64,000 bases of DNA, taken from Pseudomonas grandcourensis. GTDB lineage: Bacteria > Pseudomonadota > Gammaproteobacteria > Pseudomonadales > Pseudomonadaceae. Every line of letters begins with the position of its first letter. Position 1 is the first letter of the stretch. The DNA is taken from NCBI RefSeq assembly GCF_039909015.1, contig NZ_CP150919.1, positions 3,944,501 through 4,008,500 of the forward strand. Direction: 5' to 3'. The position numbers were made by a program, and so were the translations under genes. The notes under the pieces are model-generated. The model did not search any database. It was not told the origin of the DNA and saw nothing but the letters and a program-made list of their open reading frames with translations. Positions 8,348 through 16,788 of this stretch are shown piece by piece.

Positions 8348-9667
8348 TCAGTACCGATAGGTTGCCTGCACTGAAACTCCATTCGCACTATTGTCGTATC
8401 TGGCGCTGTATTCAGGCTGAAGACCGGAGTTGTTCGACTGTTTTACCGAAACCTTGGAATCCCAGAGATAACCATAAGCAAAGTCTATCGTCAGATCGGA
8501 ATTCGGCGAATAAGCACCGCCCAAGGTCACGGCCTGGCGATTCCCAACCGGGACGCGCACGCTGCGATCGGCATTTCTAATGGGCGACGGATCATAGGCG
8601 TAGCCTGCGCGCAGTAGCCATTGTTGGTTCAATTGCCAGGAGGCGCCAACTGCAGTGGCCCAAGTGTCACGCCAGTTCATTTCTTCGGTCACACGTCCCA
8701 GGCCAGCCGCCTGCCCCAGAGGGGAAAGACCGCTATTGACTGCCTCGACCTTCTGGATCCGGCTCCAGCGTTTCCAGGTGGTCCCCAGGTATCCCGTCCA
8801 GCGACTATTGAAATGATGGGTGATGGACGTGTCCACTGATTCGGGCATAGTGAGGTCTATCTTGTTGTCATACTTTCCGTCCAGCGGGATAACGCTCGGG
8901 GAACCGGAAACCTCAGTATGCCCTTCGAGTTCATAGTCCACCTTCGAGTGATAGTTAATCCCCCAACGGGTAGCCTCAGTAAAGTCAACCAGGATGCCGA
9001 CGTTGTAGCCAAGTGCCGTGTCATCGCCTTTGATGGTAACCAGTGTGTCCTCGCCGTTGTTCAGGGCGCCGGTGGCCAGGTAATTCTGAAGCTTTGCATT
9101 GAAACGGTTTATGGTCGGTCCGCCACCAATGGACACGTAATCATTGATTCGATAGGCAATGGTGGGCTGCAGGGTTATTTCCTTGGTCGTGCTATAGGAA
9201 CCATGGTAGCGACCCTGAAAAGAGCCTTCGTAATCATTGATCAAACCACTCGGAGCATAAAGGCCCAGACCAATCGAAAGACGATCATCAAGCGGCGTCG
9301 ACATATAGGCGAAGGGCACGACCCCCAAAGGGACCGAGTCCCCTTTATTCGTTCCTGACGCACTGCTCTGCGCATCACTAATGTCGTCGCTCACCGAGAC
9401 GACCGCGGCGCCGCCGGAAATCTCACTACGCTTCAACTTGGTCAAGCCCGCTGGATTTCCAAAGATGGTGCTGGCGTCCAACGCGGAAGATGACCTTCCC
9501 GCATAAGCAGTTCCCGCACTGCTTGCGCTTTGTTCGTTAAGGGCAATGCCATTGGCGCCTGCAATAGTAGAGGCGCTGAGTAGTGCCATGGCACTGGTGA
9601 ACTTAATCCAGACAGCACACTTTCGCTGAGCAGAGAGACACGGGATCACACGGCTATTCAGGTTCAT
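8348..9667 (-). CDS. FadL/TodX-type outer-membrane channel for hydrophobic compounds
   Basis: The 439-aa protein has a signal peptide (ALLSASTIAGANG) followed by NGIALNEQSASSAGTAYAGR, the N-terminal hatch of the FadL/OmpP1 family with the NPA motif (IFGNPAGLTKLKRS) typical of these channels, and it ends in RY. FadL proteins pass long-chain fatty acids or aromatic hydrocarbons laterally through the outer membrane. The ATG at 9667 follows AGAGGTGG at about 6 bases; an upstream ATG at 9703 lacks one. It is the last gene of a catabolic set on this strand, so it probably admits that pathway's substrate. Confidence 0.88.
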   Translation of the reverse strand: MNLNSRVIPCLSAQRKCAVWIKFTSAMALLSASTIAGANGIALNEQSASSAGTAYAGRSSSALDASTIFGNPAGLTKLKRSEISGGAAVVSVSDDISDAQSSASGTNKGDSVPLGVVPFAYMSTPLDDRLSIGLGLYAPSGLINDYEGSFQGRYHGSYSTTKEITLQPTIAYRINDYVSIGGGPTINRFNAKLQNYLATGALNNGEDTLVTIKGDDTALGYNVGILVDFTEATRWGINYHSKVDYELEGHTEVSGSPSVIPLDGKYDNKIDLTMPESVDTSITHHFNSRWTGYLGTTWKRWSRIQKVEAVNSGLSPLGQAAGLGRVTEEMNWRDTWATAVGASWQLNQQWLLRAGYAYDPSPIRNADRSVRVPVGNRQAVTLGGAYSPNSDLTIDFAYGYLWDSKVSVKQSNNSGLQPEYSARYDNSANGVSVQATYRY

Positions 9668-9681
9668 TTTCCACCTCTTGT

Positions 9682-9695
9682 TTATTGTTTTTGTT
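9682..9695 (-). promoter_or_regulatory. Double Hfq/Crc-type motif ahead of the FadL gene
   Basis: On the minus strand AACAAAAACAATAA contains two overlapping AAnAAnAA matches just upstream of the AGAGGTGG ribosome site. Probable catabolite-repression target, by sequence only. Confidence 0.45.
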
Positions 9696-9771
9696 GATTG
9701 CATGCAGGCAAGGCTTCGCCTTCCTGTGCACTTTTCAGTGCCGGTTGGAGTCGATCGAAGTTGTGTTAAAC

Positions 9772-9795
9772 GCCCTGGCCGAACAGCGCCAGGGC
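9772..9795 (-). terminator. Hairpin after the acyl-CoA synthetase gene
   Basis: GCCCTGGC and GCCAGGGC form a perfect 8-base-pair stem with an 8-base loop. On the minus strand it is followed by GTTTAAC, a weak T-run. It lies between the acyl-CoA synthetase stop and the FadL start and may end or attenuate transcription. Confidence 0.45.
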
Positions 9796-9828
9796 ACGAC
9801 GCTGGACTTACGGATGTGAATCAGAAAC

Positions 9829-11730
9829 TCAATTAAGCCACTCGACTTGAAAGCTATAGCGACCCAAGAGCGGAGCCAGGACTTCTTGGTCAGTTCCGGC
9901 CCTAATGCATGCGACATGCCCACGGCGATTGTCCTGTACGACCTCAACAGCAATATCCAAAAGCCCCATGCGTTCCACTTCCTCCTGGACTACCCTGGCA
10001 ATCTCACGCTGCTGCAAGGCGGGCTTGAATATCTTGCCCACGGCAGTCAAAGGCAGCGCGTCGAGGATTTCAATGCGCTTGGGAACGGCTGCCCGCTCGC
10101 TGATGTTGAGTTGAGCGAACGACTCAAGTTCTTCAGCGTTGCTGGTGTGCCCGGGGCGCAGTTGAACATAGGCAACCGGCACCTCGCCCGAATAGGCGTC
10201 GGGGCTGCCGATCGCAGCGGCCAGGGCGACGGCGGGATGAGCCTGCAGTGCCTCCTCGATTTGCTTGGGATCGATATTGTGGCCGCCGCGGATGATCAAC
10301 TCTTTCTTGCGTCCGGTCAGCCAGAAGTAACCCTGTGCATCCTGGCGACCCAAGTCGCCCGTATTCAGCCAGCGCTGGCCGTCGATATCGATCCACAGAC
10401 CCTGGTTATGACGTTCCTCCAGATAGCCATTGAAGAGGTTCGGACCACTGATCGTGATGAGGCCGATCTCATCGACGTTGGCGTCGCGCAGGTACTCTCC
10501 AGAGTCATCGAGCAAGACCGCGCGCATATTCTGGTAGGCAATCCGTATCCCGATGGAGCCGATACGGCGCTCGCCATGGGGTGGATTGATTGAGGAGACG
10601 CAGGCGCCCTCGGTAAGACCGTAACCTTCAAGGATCTTTACCCCGGTCCGGCGCTCGAACTCGCGGAAAAGCTCAGCCGGCATGGGTGCGGCGCCACACA
10701 TTGCAAAGCTAAGACTGGACAGGTCGCGGCCCTGCCATTCATTTTGCAGAAGTGCTGCATAGACAGTTGGCACGCCGGAGAAGAGGTTGATACCGAAGTG
10801 CTCGACCATCTCCCAGAATCGTGGAATCACCCCCTCGCCACGATACCCCTGAGGCGTCCCGAGGATCACATGGTCGCCTTGAGTCCAAGGCGTCAGTCCA
10901 GTAACCAGTTGTCCGTTGACATGAAATAGCGGCAGGCCACAAAAGATAACCTGACCACCACTGCGTGGCTGCAAATGAGCGGACACAGCCCATGCATTGA
11001 ATACTTCCGAACCATGGGTACGCGCAGCGATCTTGGGGAGCCCGGTGGTGCCGCCCGTACAGATGTAGGAGGAGCAGTCATCCTGGCGGATTTGTCGACC
11101 GCTTTTCAGGTGTGTGTGCGGCTGAGTATTCATCAGCGATTGCCAATCGTGGATCGCAATACCCCTGTGCAAGTCTCGCTCCTTCAGTGCCACGGCCTTT
11201 AGAGCCCCACGCACAGGTTCGGCGACATAGGGCTCCATGCTGACCCAAACGACAGACCTGACCGTGGGTAGCTGATCCAGCTGCGAAGCCAGTTTGGGCC
11301 ACAGATCACTGCCCGCAGTCGGCGCAAGCGTTACCACCACGGATACCTTTGCGGCATTCATCAAGCCGGCCATCTGCCTGGCCTCGAGCAGAGGATTGAT
11401 CGCCATGACGATACCCGCCGCCTCCCCGCCCCATATCGTGAAATGGGTTTCCGGCAGATTGGGCAAGATAAAGGCAAGCACCTCGCCCGGTTTTATACCC
11501 AGGTCATCGAAGGCATTCGCAGCGCGCGTGATATCCCCGAAGAGCTGGGAGTAGTTCCACTTGTAGGTGCGTCTGAAATCCGCGGCATCGGCGAAAAAGC
11601 TAAGCGCCGGTGCCAGGGGGGAACACCGGGCCGCCTGTCGCAGTGCTTCATAAGTACTGGAAGCCAGGCCACGGTCCGCCAGGGGGACTTGTTCTAGACT
11701 TTCGATGTCACTCAGAGTCTGCACGACCAT
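9829..11730 (-). CDS. Acyl-CoA synthetase (AMP-forming, ANL superfamily)
   Basis: The 633-aa enzyme activates a carboxylic acid to an acyl-CoA through an acyl-AMP. Visible core motifs are the P-loop YICTGGTTGLPK (one Gly replaces the usual Ser of SGTTG), the adenine motif EGYGLTEG, the TGD of the hinge region (WLNTGDLGRQD), GRKKELIIRGGHNIDP and the catalytic-lysine segment TAVGKIFKPAL near the C-terminus. It starts at 11730 in a TGATG overlap with the FAH gene, so the two are translationally coupled. In this cluster it probably activates a side-chain acid or a ring-cleavage product. The substrate cannot be read from sequence. Confidence 0.9.
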   Translation of the reverse strand: MVVQTLSDIESLEQVPLADRGLASSTYEALRQAARCSPLAPALSFFADAADFRRTYKWNYSQLFGDITRAANAFDDLGIKPGEVLAFILPNLPETHFTIWGGEAAGIVMAINPLLEARQMAGLMNAAKVSVVVTLAPTAGSDLWPKLASQLDQLPTVRSVVWVSMEPYVAEPVRGALKAVALKERDLHRGIAIHDWQSLMNTQPHTHLKSGRQIRQDDCSSYICTGGTTGLPKIAARTHGSEVFNAWAVSAHLQPRSGGQVIFCGLPLFHVNGQLVTGLTPWTQGDHVILGTPQGYRGEGVIPRFWEMVEHFGINLFSGVPTVYAALLQNEWQGRDLSSLSFAMCGAAPMPAELFREFERRTGVKILEGYGLTEGACVSSINPPHGERRIGSIGIRIAYQNMRAVLLDDSGEYLRDANVDEIGLITISGPNLFNGYLEERHNQGLWIDIDGQRWLNTGDLGRQDAQGYFWLTGRKKELIIRGGHNIDPKQIEEALQAHPAVALAAAIGSPDAYSGEVPVAYVQLRPGHTSNAEELESFAQLNISERAAVPKRIEILDALPLTAVGKIFKPALQQREIARVVQEEVERMGLLDIAVEVVQDNRRGHVACIRAGTDQEVLAPLLGRYSFQVEWLN

Positions 11731-12851
11731 CAGACTTCCCCTACGACTCGGTTGCGTTGCACGCCGAGGTCGATCACACCATCAGCACTGCGAATGCGCG
11801 CCTCGACTACGTCACCTGGCTTGAGATATTGCGTCCGACCTTCCTGCGCCTTGAGGAAAAGCTTCCATTTGGTGGCTTCCGGCATCAGGGCCGCAATGCG
11901 CTGTTTGGCAGGCGAAGGAATCGTTAGCGCACAGCCAGCAGGAGTACCGGTGGCGATCAGGTCGCCAACGGCGAGATCTTGCACCGAGGAGAGCTCGGTA
12001 AGGGTTTCAGCGGGGCCGTAAACCAGGTTGGCCGTGCTGTCGTTCTGTCGCACCTGTTCGTTGACCGTCAGGCGCAGTTGCAGCTCCCTCAGGTAATGAA
12101 TGCTCGTGGCATCCAGAAGGCAGAGGTACGGGCCGACCGGACCGAAAGTGCGGAAGCTCTTGCCCTTGTAGAACTGCATCTGAGGAATCTGAATGTCACG
12201 AGCCGAGTAGTCATTGACTATGACGACGCCGGCAATGAACTCATGCAGATTGGCGTCGGTGACAGCAACAGCGCCGGTGATCGCGCGCTTCATCACCAGC
12301 CCCAGTTCGATCTCGTAGTCGAGGAAGCGCACGGTGCGCGGCTTGATCAAGTCGCTGTCGGCCGCGACCAGGCAACTCGTCGCCTTGGTGAAGATCATGT
12401 TGAATTTCTTCGTATCCGGGTCCATGCCCGACTCGATCATATGCTGACGGTAATTGGCGCCCTGGCAGACGAACTGCTGGTTACGGGTCACCGGTGACAG
12501 CAGCTTTACTTCGCCCTCCTCCAGCTCAGGGCCTTTCAGTTGAGCGAGGTCGTCGATACTGTTCTGTCGAATGAAGTCACCGGTGGTTTCGAAAGTACCT
12601 GGGACAACCGTGATACGGCCTTGGCGTAGCACGCCCCAATGGATACCGTTCTCGAATTCAAAACGGACTACGTGTACAGCAGACATTGAAGGCACTCCTG
12701 GAGCGGCGTTTGTCCCGAGCTCGGTGGCACGAGAACTGAGGTGTTGTTCTGAGGGTGGGCTGGCGCTGCTGTAGATCAACGAGCCGCCGGCGATCAAAGC
12801 GCCGGCTTTGAGCACGTCTCGCCGGCCGTACCGGGTTGAGTTGCCCAACAT
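11730..12851 (-). CDS. FAH-family hydrolase with Tat-like N-terminal extension
   Basis: The C-terminal two thirds is a fumarylacetoacetate-hydrolase fold: NYRQHMIESG, the metal-binding acidic residues in LDYEIELGLVMK and VNDYSARDIQ, and IATGTPAGCAL. Such enzymes cleave C-C bonds or decarboxylate or isomerise ring-cleavage products. The first 30 residues (MLGNSTRYGRRDVLKAGALI) look like a twin-arginine signal. Two starts are possible: ATG 12851 with the Tat leader but a poor ribosome site, or ATG 12686 (MSAVHVVRFE) with AGGAG about 9 bases upstream, giving a cytoplasmic 318-aa enzyme. The gene sits 10 bases after the extradiol dioxygenase gene and overlaps the synthetase gene. Confidence 0.85.
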   Translation of the reverse strand: MLGNSTRYGRRDVLKAGALIAGGSLIYSSASPPSEQHLSSRATELGTNAAPGVPSMSAVHVVRFEFENGIHWGVLRQGRITVVPGTFETTGDFIRQNSIDDLAQLKGPELEEGEVKLLSPVTRNQQFVCQGANYRQHMIESGMDPDTKKFNMIFTKATSCLVAADSDLIKPRTVRFLDYEIELGLVMKRAITGAVAVTDANLHEFIAGVVIVNDYSARDIQIPQMQFYKGKSFRTFGPVGPYLCLLDATSIHYLRELQLRLTVNEQVRQNDSTANLVYGPAETLTELSSVQDLAVGDLIATGTPAGCALTIPSPAKQRIAALMPEATKWKLFLKAQEGRTQYLKPGDVVEARIRSADGVIDLGVQRNRVVGEV

Positions 12852-12861
12852 GACGGCAGCT

Positions 12862-13953
12862 CTACCCGAACATCCGCATAAGCGTTATCAACTTGCGAAT
12901 GGTTAAGTCCGGGCTGCGACGCAGGTTACGGATCAGCGCACGCACACTGCTGAAACTTATCGTGGGCTTTGTAAAACTCTTGGGCATGCGCTGCCCCCAC
13001 TGGGCCATTGCCTCGGGGCTGACGGGATGAATGCCCGTAGGCTGTGCGGCTGTGAAGACATCCCCGTCGCAGTAATGCTCGTGCTTGTCACCCCAAGGGT
13101 CTTGCCAGTAATCGAAGATCTGACTGCCCAGGATGTGCCGACCGATTCCCCATGAATGCTCCCACCCCCGCTCCCGCAGGACGCGCTGCCCCATGCCCAC
13201 CGCGTCGGCATCGACGACCTCGTAGGCGCTATGGCTATAGGTAGCCATGAACCCTTGCGCTATCGCGAGCGTATGGTGTGCCGCGGGAATGTCACCGAGA
13301 TCAAGGCGCATGAAAGCGACGATAGGCGTGCCGTCGGGAAGCACCTGCACATCGCTGGGAATAAACCCGAAATGCTGCGTATACCAGGCACAGGTTGCCT
13401 GGTAGTCGGCCACTTCGATCACGATATGGCCAAGCCTGAGTACTTCAGGGGGAGCAATCGGCGGGCGCTGCGTGGCGTTGATTCGCGGTTGCTCGTGCGC
13501 CAGATTCCAGGCAAGCGGTGCCCGGTGTGCCAGCGTTTTACCTGGGGCCTGGTCACAGACAGCTTCCACCGTGAAACCGGAAGGATCGGTCAGTCTGACG
13601 CAGTACCCGCCCCCCGGATGGTCCGATTTCGCTACCGGTGAAGCACCCGGGATTCGGGTGAGCTTTTCCAGGTCCTCACGAGACTGCACTGCCAGCCCGA
13701 ATCCGATAAAACGTGCCTGTTCTGCAAGATGGATCCGGTAACAGTATGAAGTGGGCTCGGTGGCGCGCAGGTAGAGCGTATCGGCGCCCTGCCGACTTAC
13801 CGTCAAGCCGAAATCGGTCAGGAAACGCGCTGCCTCTTTCAAGTCCGGTCTCTGAAAGATCAGGTGAGTCAGCGCCTGGGCCTTGACCGTCGGCTGCGGA
13901 TGCCGGGCGGGTTGTTGTGTCGCTAACCGGTGCAATTCATTTCTGTTGTTCAT
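12862..13953 (-). CDS. Extradiol ring-cleavage dioxygenase (two VOC domains, BphC-like)
   Basis: The 363-aa protein has an N-terminal VOC module (ALTHLIFQRPDLKEAARFL) and a C-terminal module starting LRLGHIVIEVADY. Likely Fe(II) ligands are His176 (LGHIV), His241 (SHSAYEV) and Glu292 (DKHEHYCDGD), the two-His-one-Glu set of type I extradiol dioxygenases. It also keeps the YWQDPWGDKHEHY signature. It would open a catechol-type ring next to the diol, before the FAH-family hydrolase. The N-terminal extension and the last 40 residues are longer than usual. It follows the TetR gene on the same strand. Confidence 0.85.
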   Translation of the reverse strand: MNNRNELHRLATQQPARHPQPTVKAQALTHLIFQRPDLKEAARFLTDFGLTVSRQGADTLYLRATEPTSYCYRIHLAEQARFIGFGLAVQSREDLEKLTRIPGASPVAKSDHPGGGYCVRLTDPSGFTVEAVCDQAPGKTLAHRAPLAWNLAHEQPRINATQRPPIAPPEVLRLGHIVIEVADYQATCAWYTQHFGFIPSDVQVLPDGTPIVAFMRLDLGDIPAAHHTLAIAQGFMATYSHSAYEVVDADAVGMGQRVLRERGWEHSWGIGRHILGSQIFDYWQDPWGDKHEHYCDGDVFTAAQPTGIHPVSPEAMAQWGQRMPKSFTKPTISFSSVRALIRNLRRSPDLTIRKLITLMRMFG

Positions 13954-13955
13954 TG

Positions 13956-13963
13956 TTCTTGTT
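13956..13963 (-). promoter_or_regulatory. Hfq/Crc-type motif at the dioxygenase start
   Basis: AACAAGAA on the minus strand ends two bases before the dioxygenase ATG, where bound Hfq/Crc would block ribosomes. By sequence only. Confidence 0.45.
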
Positions 13964-13993
13964 TTCCGGATTTTTAGAGCAAAGCCGTCCCCG

Positions 13994-14014
13994 CACCCCT
14001 GAAAATCAGGGGTG
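13994..14014. terminator. Strong hairpin between the TetR and dioxygenase genes
   Basis: CACCCCTGA and TCAGGGGTG form a perfect 9-base-pair stem with a 3-base loop. No T-run follows on either strand. It may attenuate read-through from the regulator gene, mark an RNA processing point, or be an operator. Confidence 0.4.
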
Positions 14015-14037
14015 TCTGGTTGGGTCAGTTAACTAAC

Positions 14038-14652
14038 TCAGTCGAGAGAAGGAAGTGCTGGCAACTCTGTGGTCGCCAGCGCACGAGCCTCCTCTGGTGA
14101 CACACCCAATGCCCGCAGCACCAGCTCGGCCGTATCAGAGCCCGACTCTCGCCACGTTCTGTGGCCTTCCAGCACCAGGAAAATCGAGCCAAGAACGCTG
14201 CTCGATATCAGCGTCAGTACCGAGAGCAATTGCTCCTGCGCAAACGTGTAGCGCCCAGTGGAAAGTCCGTTCAGAAGATCCGTAGTCGCTTGGCTGCTGA
14301 ACATTTCGCGCAACGAAGCATTGCTCATGGCGAATTTGTGGATGAACGCCCCCCACTGGGAGTCCTCATGAGCTCGACGAATGAATAACCGAATGCCATT
14401 GGCAAGGCGCTGAGCCGGATCGGAGAGGGAATTGAAGCTCTTGTTGACGCGCTCATGCATCTCCTTCGCGAGATGGCTGGCGACCGCCTCGAACAGGCTT
14501 TCCATGCTGTCGATGTTGCTATAGACCGTTCCGCGCGCCACGCCTGCCTCTTGCGCGAGGTCAAGGATGTTCACTTGGGAGGTGCCTCTTTCAGCGAACA
14601 GGCGAAAGGCGGCTTGATGAATGCGGCGCTGTGTTGGATTCAGGGATTCCAC
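14038..14652 (-). CDS. TetR-family regulator of the catabolic cluster (first of two)
   Basis: The 204-aa product has an N-terminal helix-turn-helix (ILDLAQEAGVARGTVYSNID) and a ligand-binding C-terminal part ending LRALGVSPEEARALATTELP. GTG at 14652 is chosen because GGAGAG lies close upstream and because earlier starts would run through the palindromic operator at 14686-14701. It is divergent from the flavin reductase gene at 14896, and the intergenic region holds two related palindromes. It most likely represses both promoters until a pathway metabolite binds. It resembles the TetR at 16142-16786 at its C-terminus. Confidence 0.85.
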   Translation of the reverse strand: MESLNPTQRRIHQAAFRLFAERGTSQVNILDLAQEAGVARGTVYSNIDSMESLFEAVASHLAKEMHERVNKSFNSLSDPAQRLANGIRLFIRRAHEDSQWGAFIHKFAMSNASLREMFSSQATTDLLNGLSTGRYTFAQEQLLSVLTLISSSVLGSIFLVLEGHRTWRESGSDTAELVLRALGVSPEEARALATTELPALPSLD

Positions 14653-14685
14653 GGTTCTCTCTCCAGGATTACCTCGTGGATCGAT

Positions 14686-14701
14686 TGAACACTCGTGTTC
14701 A
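14686..14701. promoter_or_regulatory. Operator palindrome O1 (TGAACAC-TC-GTGTTCA)
   Basis: A perfect 7-base inverted repeat with a 2-base centre lies 34 bases upstream of the TetR GTG start. It matches the second palindrome at 14796-14811 in 14 of 16 positions. Probable binding site of the adjacent TetR repressor. Confidence 0.65.
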
Positions 14702-14788
14702 TTTTCAGTCAACAGTATTTTTAAGCGTGTAGGTTGTTCTGTCCAAAAATCGGCCTGAAGCCAAGTCAATTAAAGTCATACGCCATTG

Positions 14789-14818
14789 ACACAATTGAAC
14801 ACGCATGTTCAATTGTGT
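14789..14818. promoter_or_regulatory. Operator palindrome O2, 13-base arms
   Basis: The arms ACACAATTGAACA and TGTTCAATTGTGT flank CGCA: 13 perfect base pairs over 30 bases. The core TGAACACGCATGTTCA repeats that of O1. It lies 78 bases before the flavin reductase start, so it probably controls the divergent promoter. Confidence 0.7.
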
Positions 14819-14895
14819 TGTATTTCAGGCTTGCCTTCTCGGCACATCAAGCCCTGCGCGGGCTGGCCGACTTTTCATTAGCTGAAGGACAGAAC

Positions 14896-16131
14896 ATGAC
14901 CAGCTCAAAGCTCTTCAAACCGCTTCGATTGCCTAACGGCACGGTGATCCCAAACCGAATCGCCAAGGCTGCCATGGAGGAGAACCTTGCCAATGAGGAT
15001 CACGCTCCTGGGGAAGCACTGGTCAAGCTCTATCGGCGCTGGGCGGAGGGTGGTGCCGGTCTGATCATCACTGGCAACGTCATGGTTGACCGTCACGCCT
15101 TGACCGGACCCGCTGGCGTAGTGCTTGAGGATGATCGGAACCTGGGCAAATTCAGGCTGTGGGCCGATGCTTGCCGCAGTCGCGGAGCCCAGGTCTGGAT
15201 GCAAATCAATCATCCCGGACGGCAGCTATTGGCTTCCATGGGGCAACCGGCAAGAGGCCCCTCCGCCGTTGCGGTCGATATCCCCGGACTGTCAAAAGCT
15301 TTTGTACCGCCCAGGGCCTTGAATGAGCAGGAGATCGAAGAGCTGATTGAGCGCTATGCCCAAGCGGCGGTGCTGGCAGAGCGCGCCGGATTCACTGGCG
15401 TGGAGATTCATGCCGCGCATGGCTATCTATTCAGCCAATTCCTGTCGCCCTTGACCAACCACCGTAACGACCGCTGGGGCGGCAGCCTGGAAAATCGTGC
15501 GCAAATTCTCCTGCGAACCATCGATGCAATACGTCAGCGAGTAGCACCTGTATTTTGCGTTGCTGTGAAGCTCAATTCCGCCGACTTTCAGCGCGGCGGA
15601 TTCGATGCCGAGGATGCGGCTCGCGTGGTGGAAATGCTTAACGCCAAGGCGGTCGACCTGGTCGAGTTGTCGGGTGGCAGCTACGAAAGCCCGGCAATGC
15701 AGGGGCAGACCCGCGATGGCAGCCGCCTGGCTCGAGAAGCGTATTTTCTCGAGTTCGCGGAGAAAATAGGAGAAATAGCGCGCATGCCGCTGATGGTCAC
15801 CGGCGGCGTGCGTAGAAAAGAGGTGGCGGAACGAGTGGTGAGCGGTTCGGTGTCGATGGTGGGGCTTGCCACCGCGCTGGCAATCGAGCCGACCCTTCCA
15901 AGCCAGTGGATGGCAGGTCAGGACACCGAAGTGGAGCCCATCGTCGTCCGCTGGAAGAACAAGGCGCTGGCATCGCTTGCAGTGGCGTCGGTGATCAAGA
16001 AGCAGCTCGGCTTGCTGAGTCAAGGGAAACGGACAAAACCCGGGACGTCGCCACTCATGGCATTGATCGGCAATCAGCTGAAGTCTCGTCGCCAGGCGAA
16101 GAACTATCGGCAATGGGTTGGCCGGGTTTAG
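14896..16131 (+). CDS. Old-yellow-enzyme family NADH:flavin oxidoreductase
   Basis: The 411-aa protein is a FMN TIM barrel of the OYE family. Visible are SKLFKPLRLPNGTVIPNRI at the start, QINHPGRQ, the active-site GVEIHAAHGYLFSQFLSP, and NRWGGSLENR-type phosphate contacts (NDRWGGSLENRAQ). These enzymes reduce activated C=C bonds or act as dienoyl reductases with NAD(P)H. ATG 14896 follows GAAGGAC. It is transcribed away from the TetR gene under the O2 palindrome. Within the cluster it could reduce an unsaturated side chain or ring product; the real substrate is unknown. Confidence 0.88.
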   Translation: MTSSKLFKPLRLPNGTVIPNRIAKAAMEENLANEDHAPGEALVKLYRRWAEGGAGLIITGNVMVDRHALTGPAGVVLEDDRNLGKFRLWADACRSRGAQVWMQINHPGRQLLASMGQPARGPSAVAVDIPGLSKAFVPPRALNEQEIEELIERYAQAAVLAERAGFTGVEIHAAHGYLFSQFLSPLTNHRNDRWGGSLENRAQILLRTIDAIRQRVAPVFCVAVKLNSADFQRGGFDAEDAARVVEMLNAKAVDLVELSGGSYESPAMQGQTRDGSRLAREAYFLEFAEKIGEIARMPLMVTGGVRRKEVAERVVSGSVSMVGLATALAIEPTLPSQWMAGQDTEVEPIVVRWKNKALASLAVASVIKKQLGLLSQGKRTKPGTSPLMALIGNQLKSRRQAKNYRQWVGRV

Positions 16132-16141
16132 CCGGCCGATG

Positions 16142-16786
16142 CTAGGGTAGCGGCTTACCGGCGATTCTCTTGGCTCTGGCAGGTGTTACGCCCAGAGCCT
16201 TGAGAATCATCTCGGCGACCCGCTGGTCATGTTCCACCACTACACGCCCTTCGACAACCGAGCGCATGGCTCCGGTTGTGCACGACACGACCATGTCCAG
16301 GGCGACCCCCTCGTCCTCGTAAGCGAAAGCCCCCGCGCGCAAACCTTCACGCAGATCGCCCAGCACATGAGCAGCCAGGCGCGAGCGCATGGCTTGATCG
16401 GAATGGATGATGCGCAGCAGTGCATTGGCCCATTGATGGTCGTACGCGGCCCGGCATACGAACATGCGCACACCAATCGAAAGCCGCTGTGCACCGCAGT
16501 GCACGCCCGAACTCAGGGCGGAAATGGCATCGGAAAACTCACTCGCCATGGCGATGCCAACCGCCTCGAGTACTTCGTCGCGCGTTCGAAAATAGTTGTA
16601 GATGGTGCCGTTGGATACCGCGGCCTCCGAGGCGACATCGAGCAGTGCAATCTCCCCCACCTCCTTACGTGCGACAAGACGCAATGCCGCATCCACCAGG
16701 CCGCGACGGGTGCGTTCACGCTTCTTGTGGCCCCGAGTGAGGGGCTCTTGCTCAGTTGCTTCTGAAGGAACAGTGGGGGAAGGCAT
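16142..16786 (-). CDS. TetR-family regulator (second of two)
   Basis: This 214-aa protein has a TetR helix-turn-helix (LLDVASEAAVSNGTIYNYFR) and a C-terminal part ending LKALGVTPARAKRIAGKPLP, close to that of the TetR at 14038-14652. That suggests an old duplication. It lies two bases after the stop of the flavin hydroxylase gene, so the two form an operon and the regulator probably controls its own synthesis, perhaps through the palindrome at 18517-18540. The ribosome site is weak. Confidence 0.85.
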   Translation of the reverse strand: MPSPTVPSEATEQEPLTRGHKKRERTRRGLVDAALRLVARKEVGEIALLDVASEAAVSNGTIYNYFRTRDEVLEAVGIAMASEFSDAISALSSGVHCGAQRLSIGVRMFVCRAAYDHQWANALLRIIHSDQAMRSRLAAHVLGDLREGLRAGAFAYEDEGVALDMVVSCTTGAMRSVVEGRVVVEHDQRVAEMILKALGVTPARAKRIAGKPLP

Positions 16787-16788
16787 CT

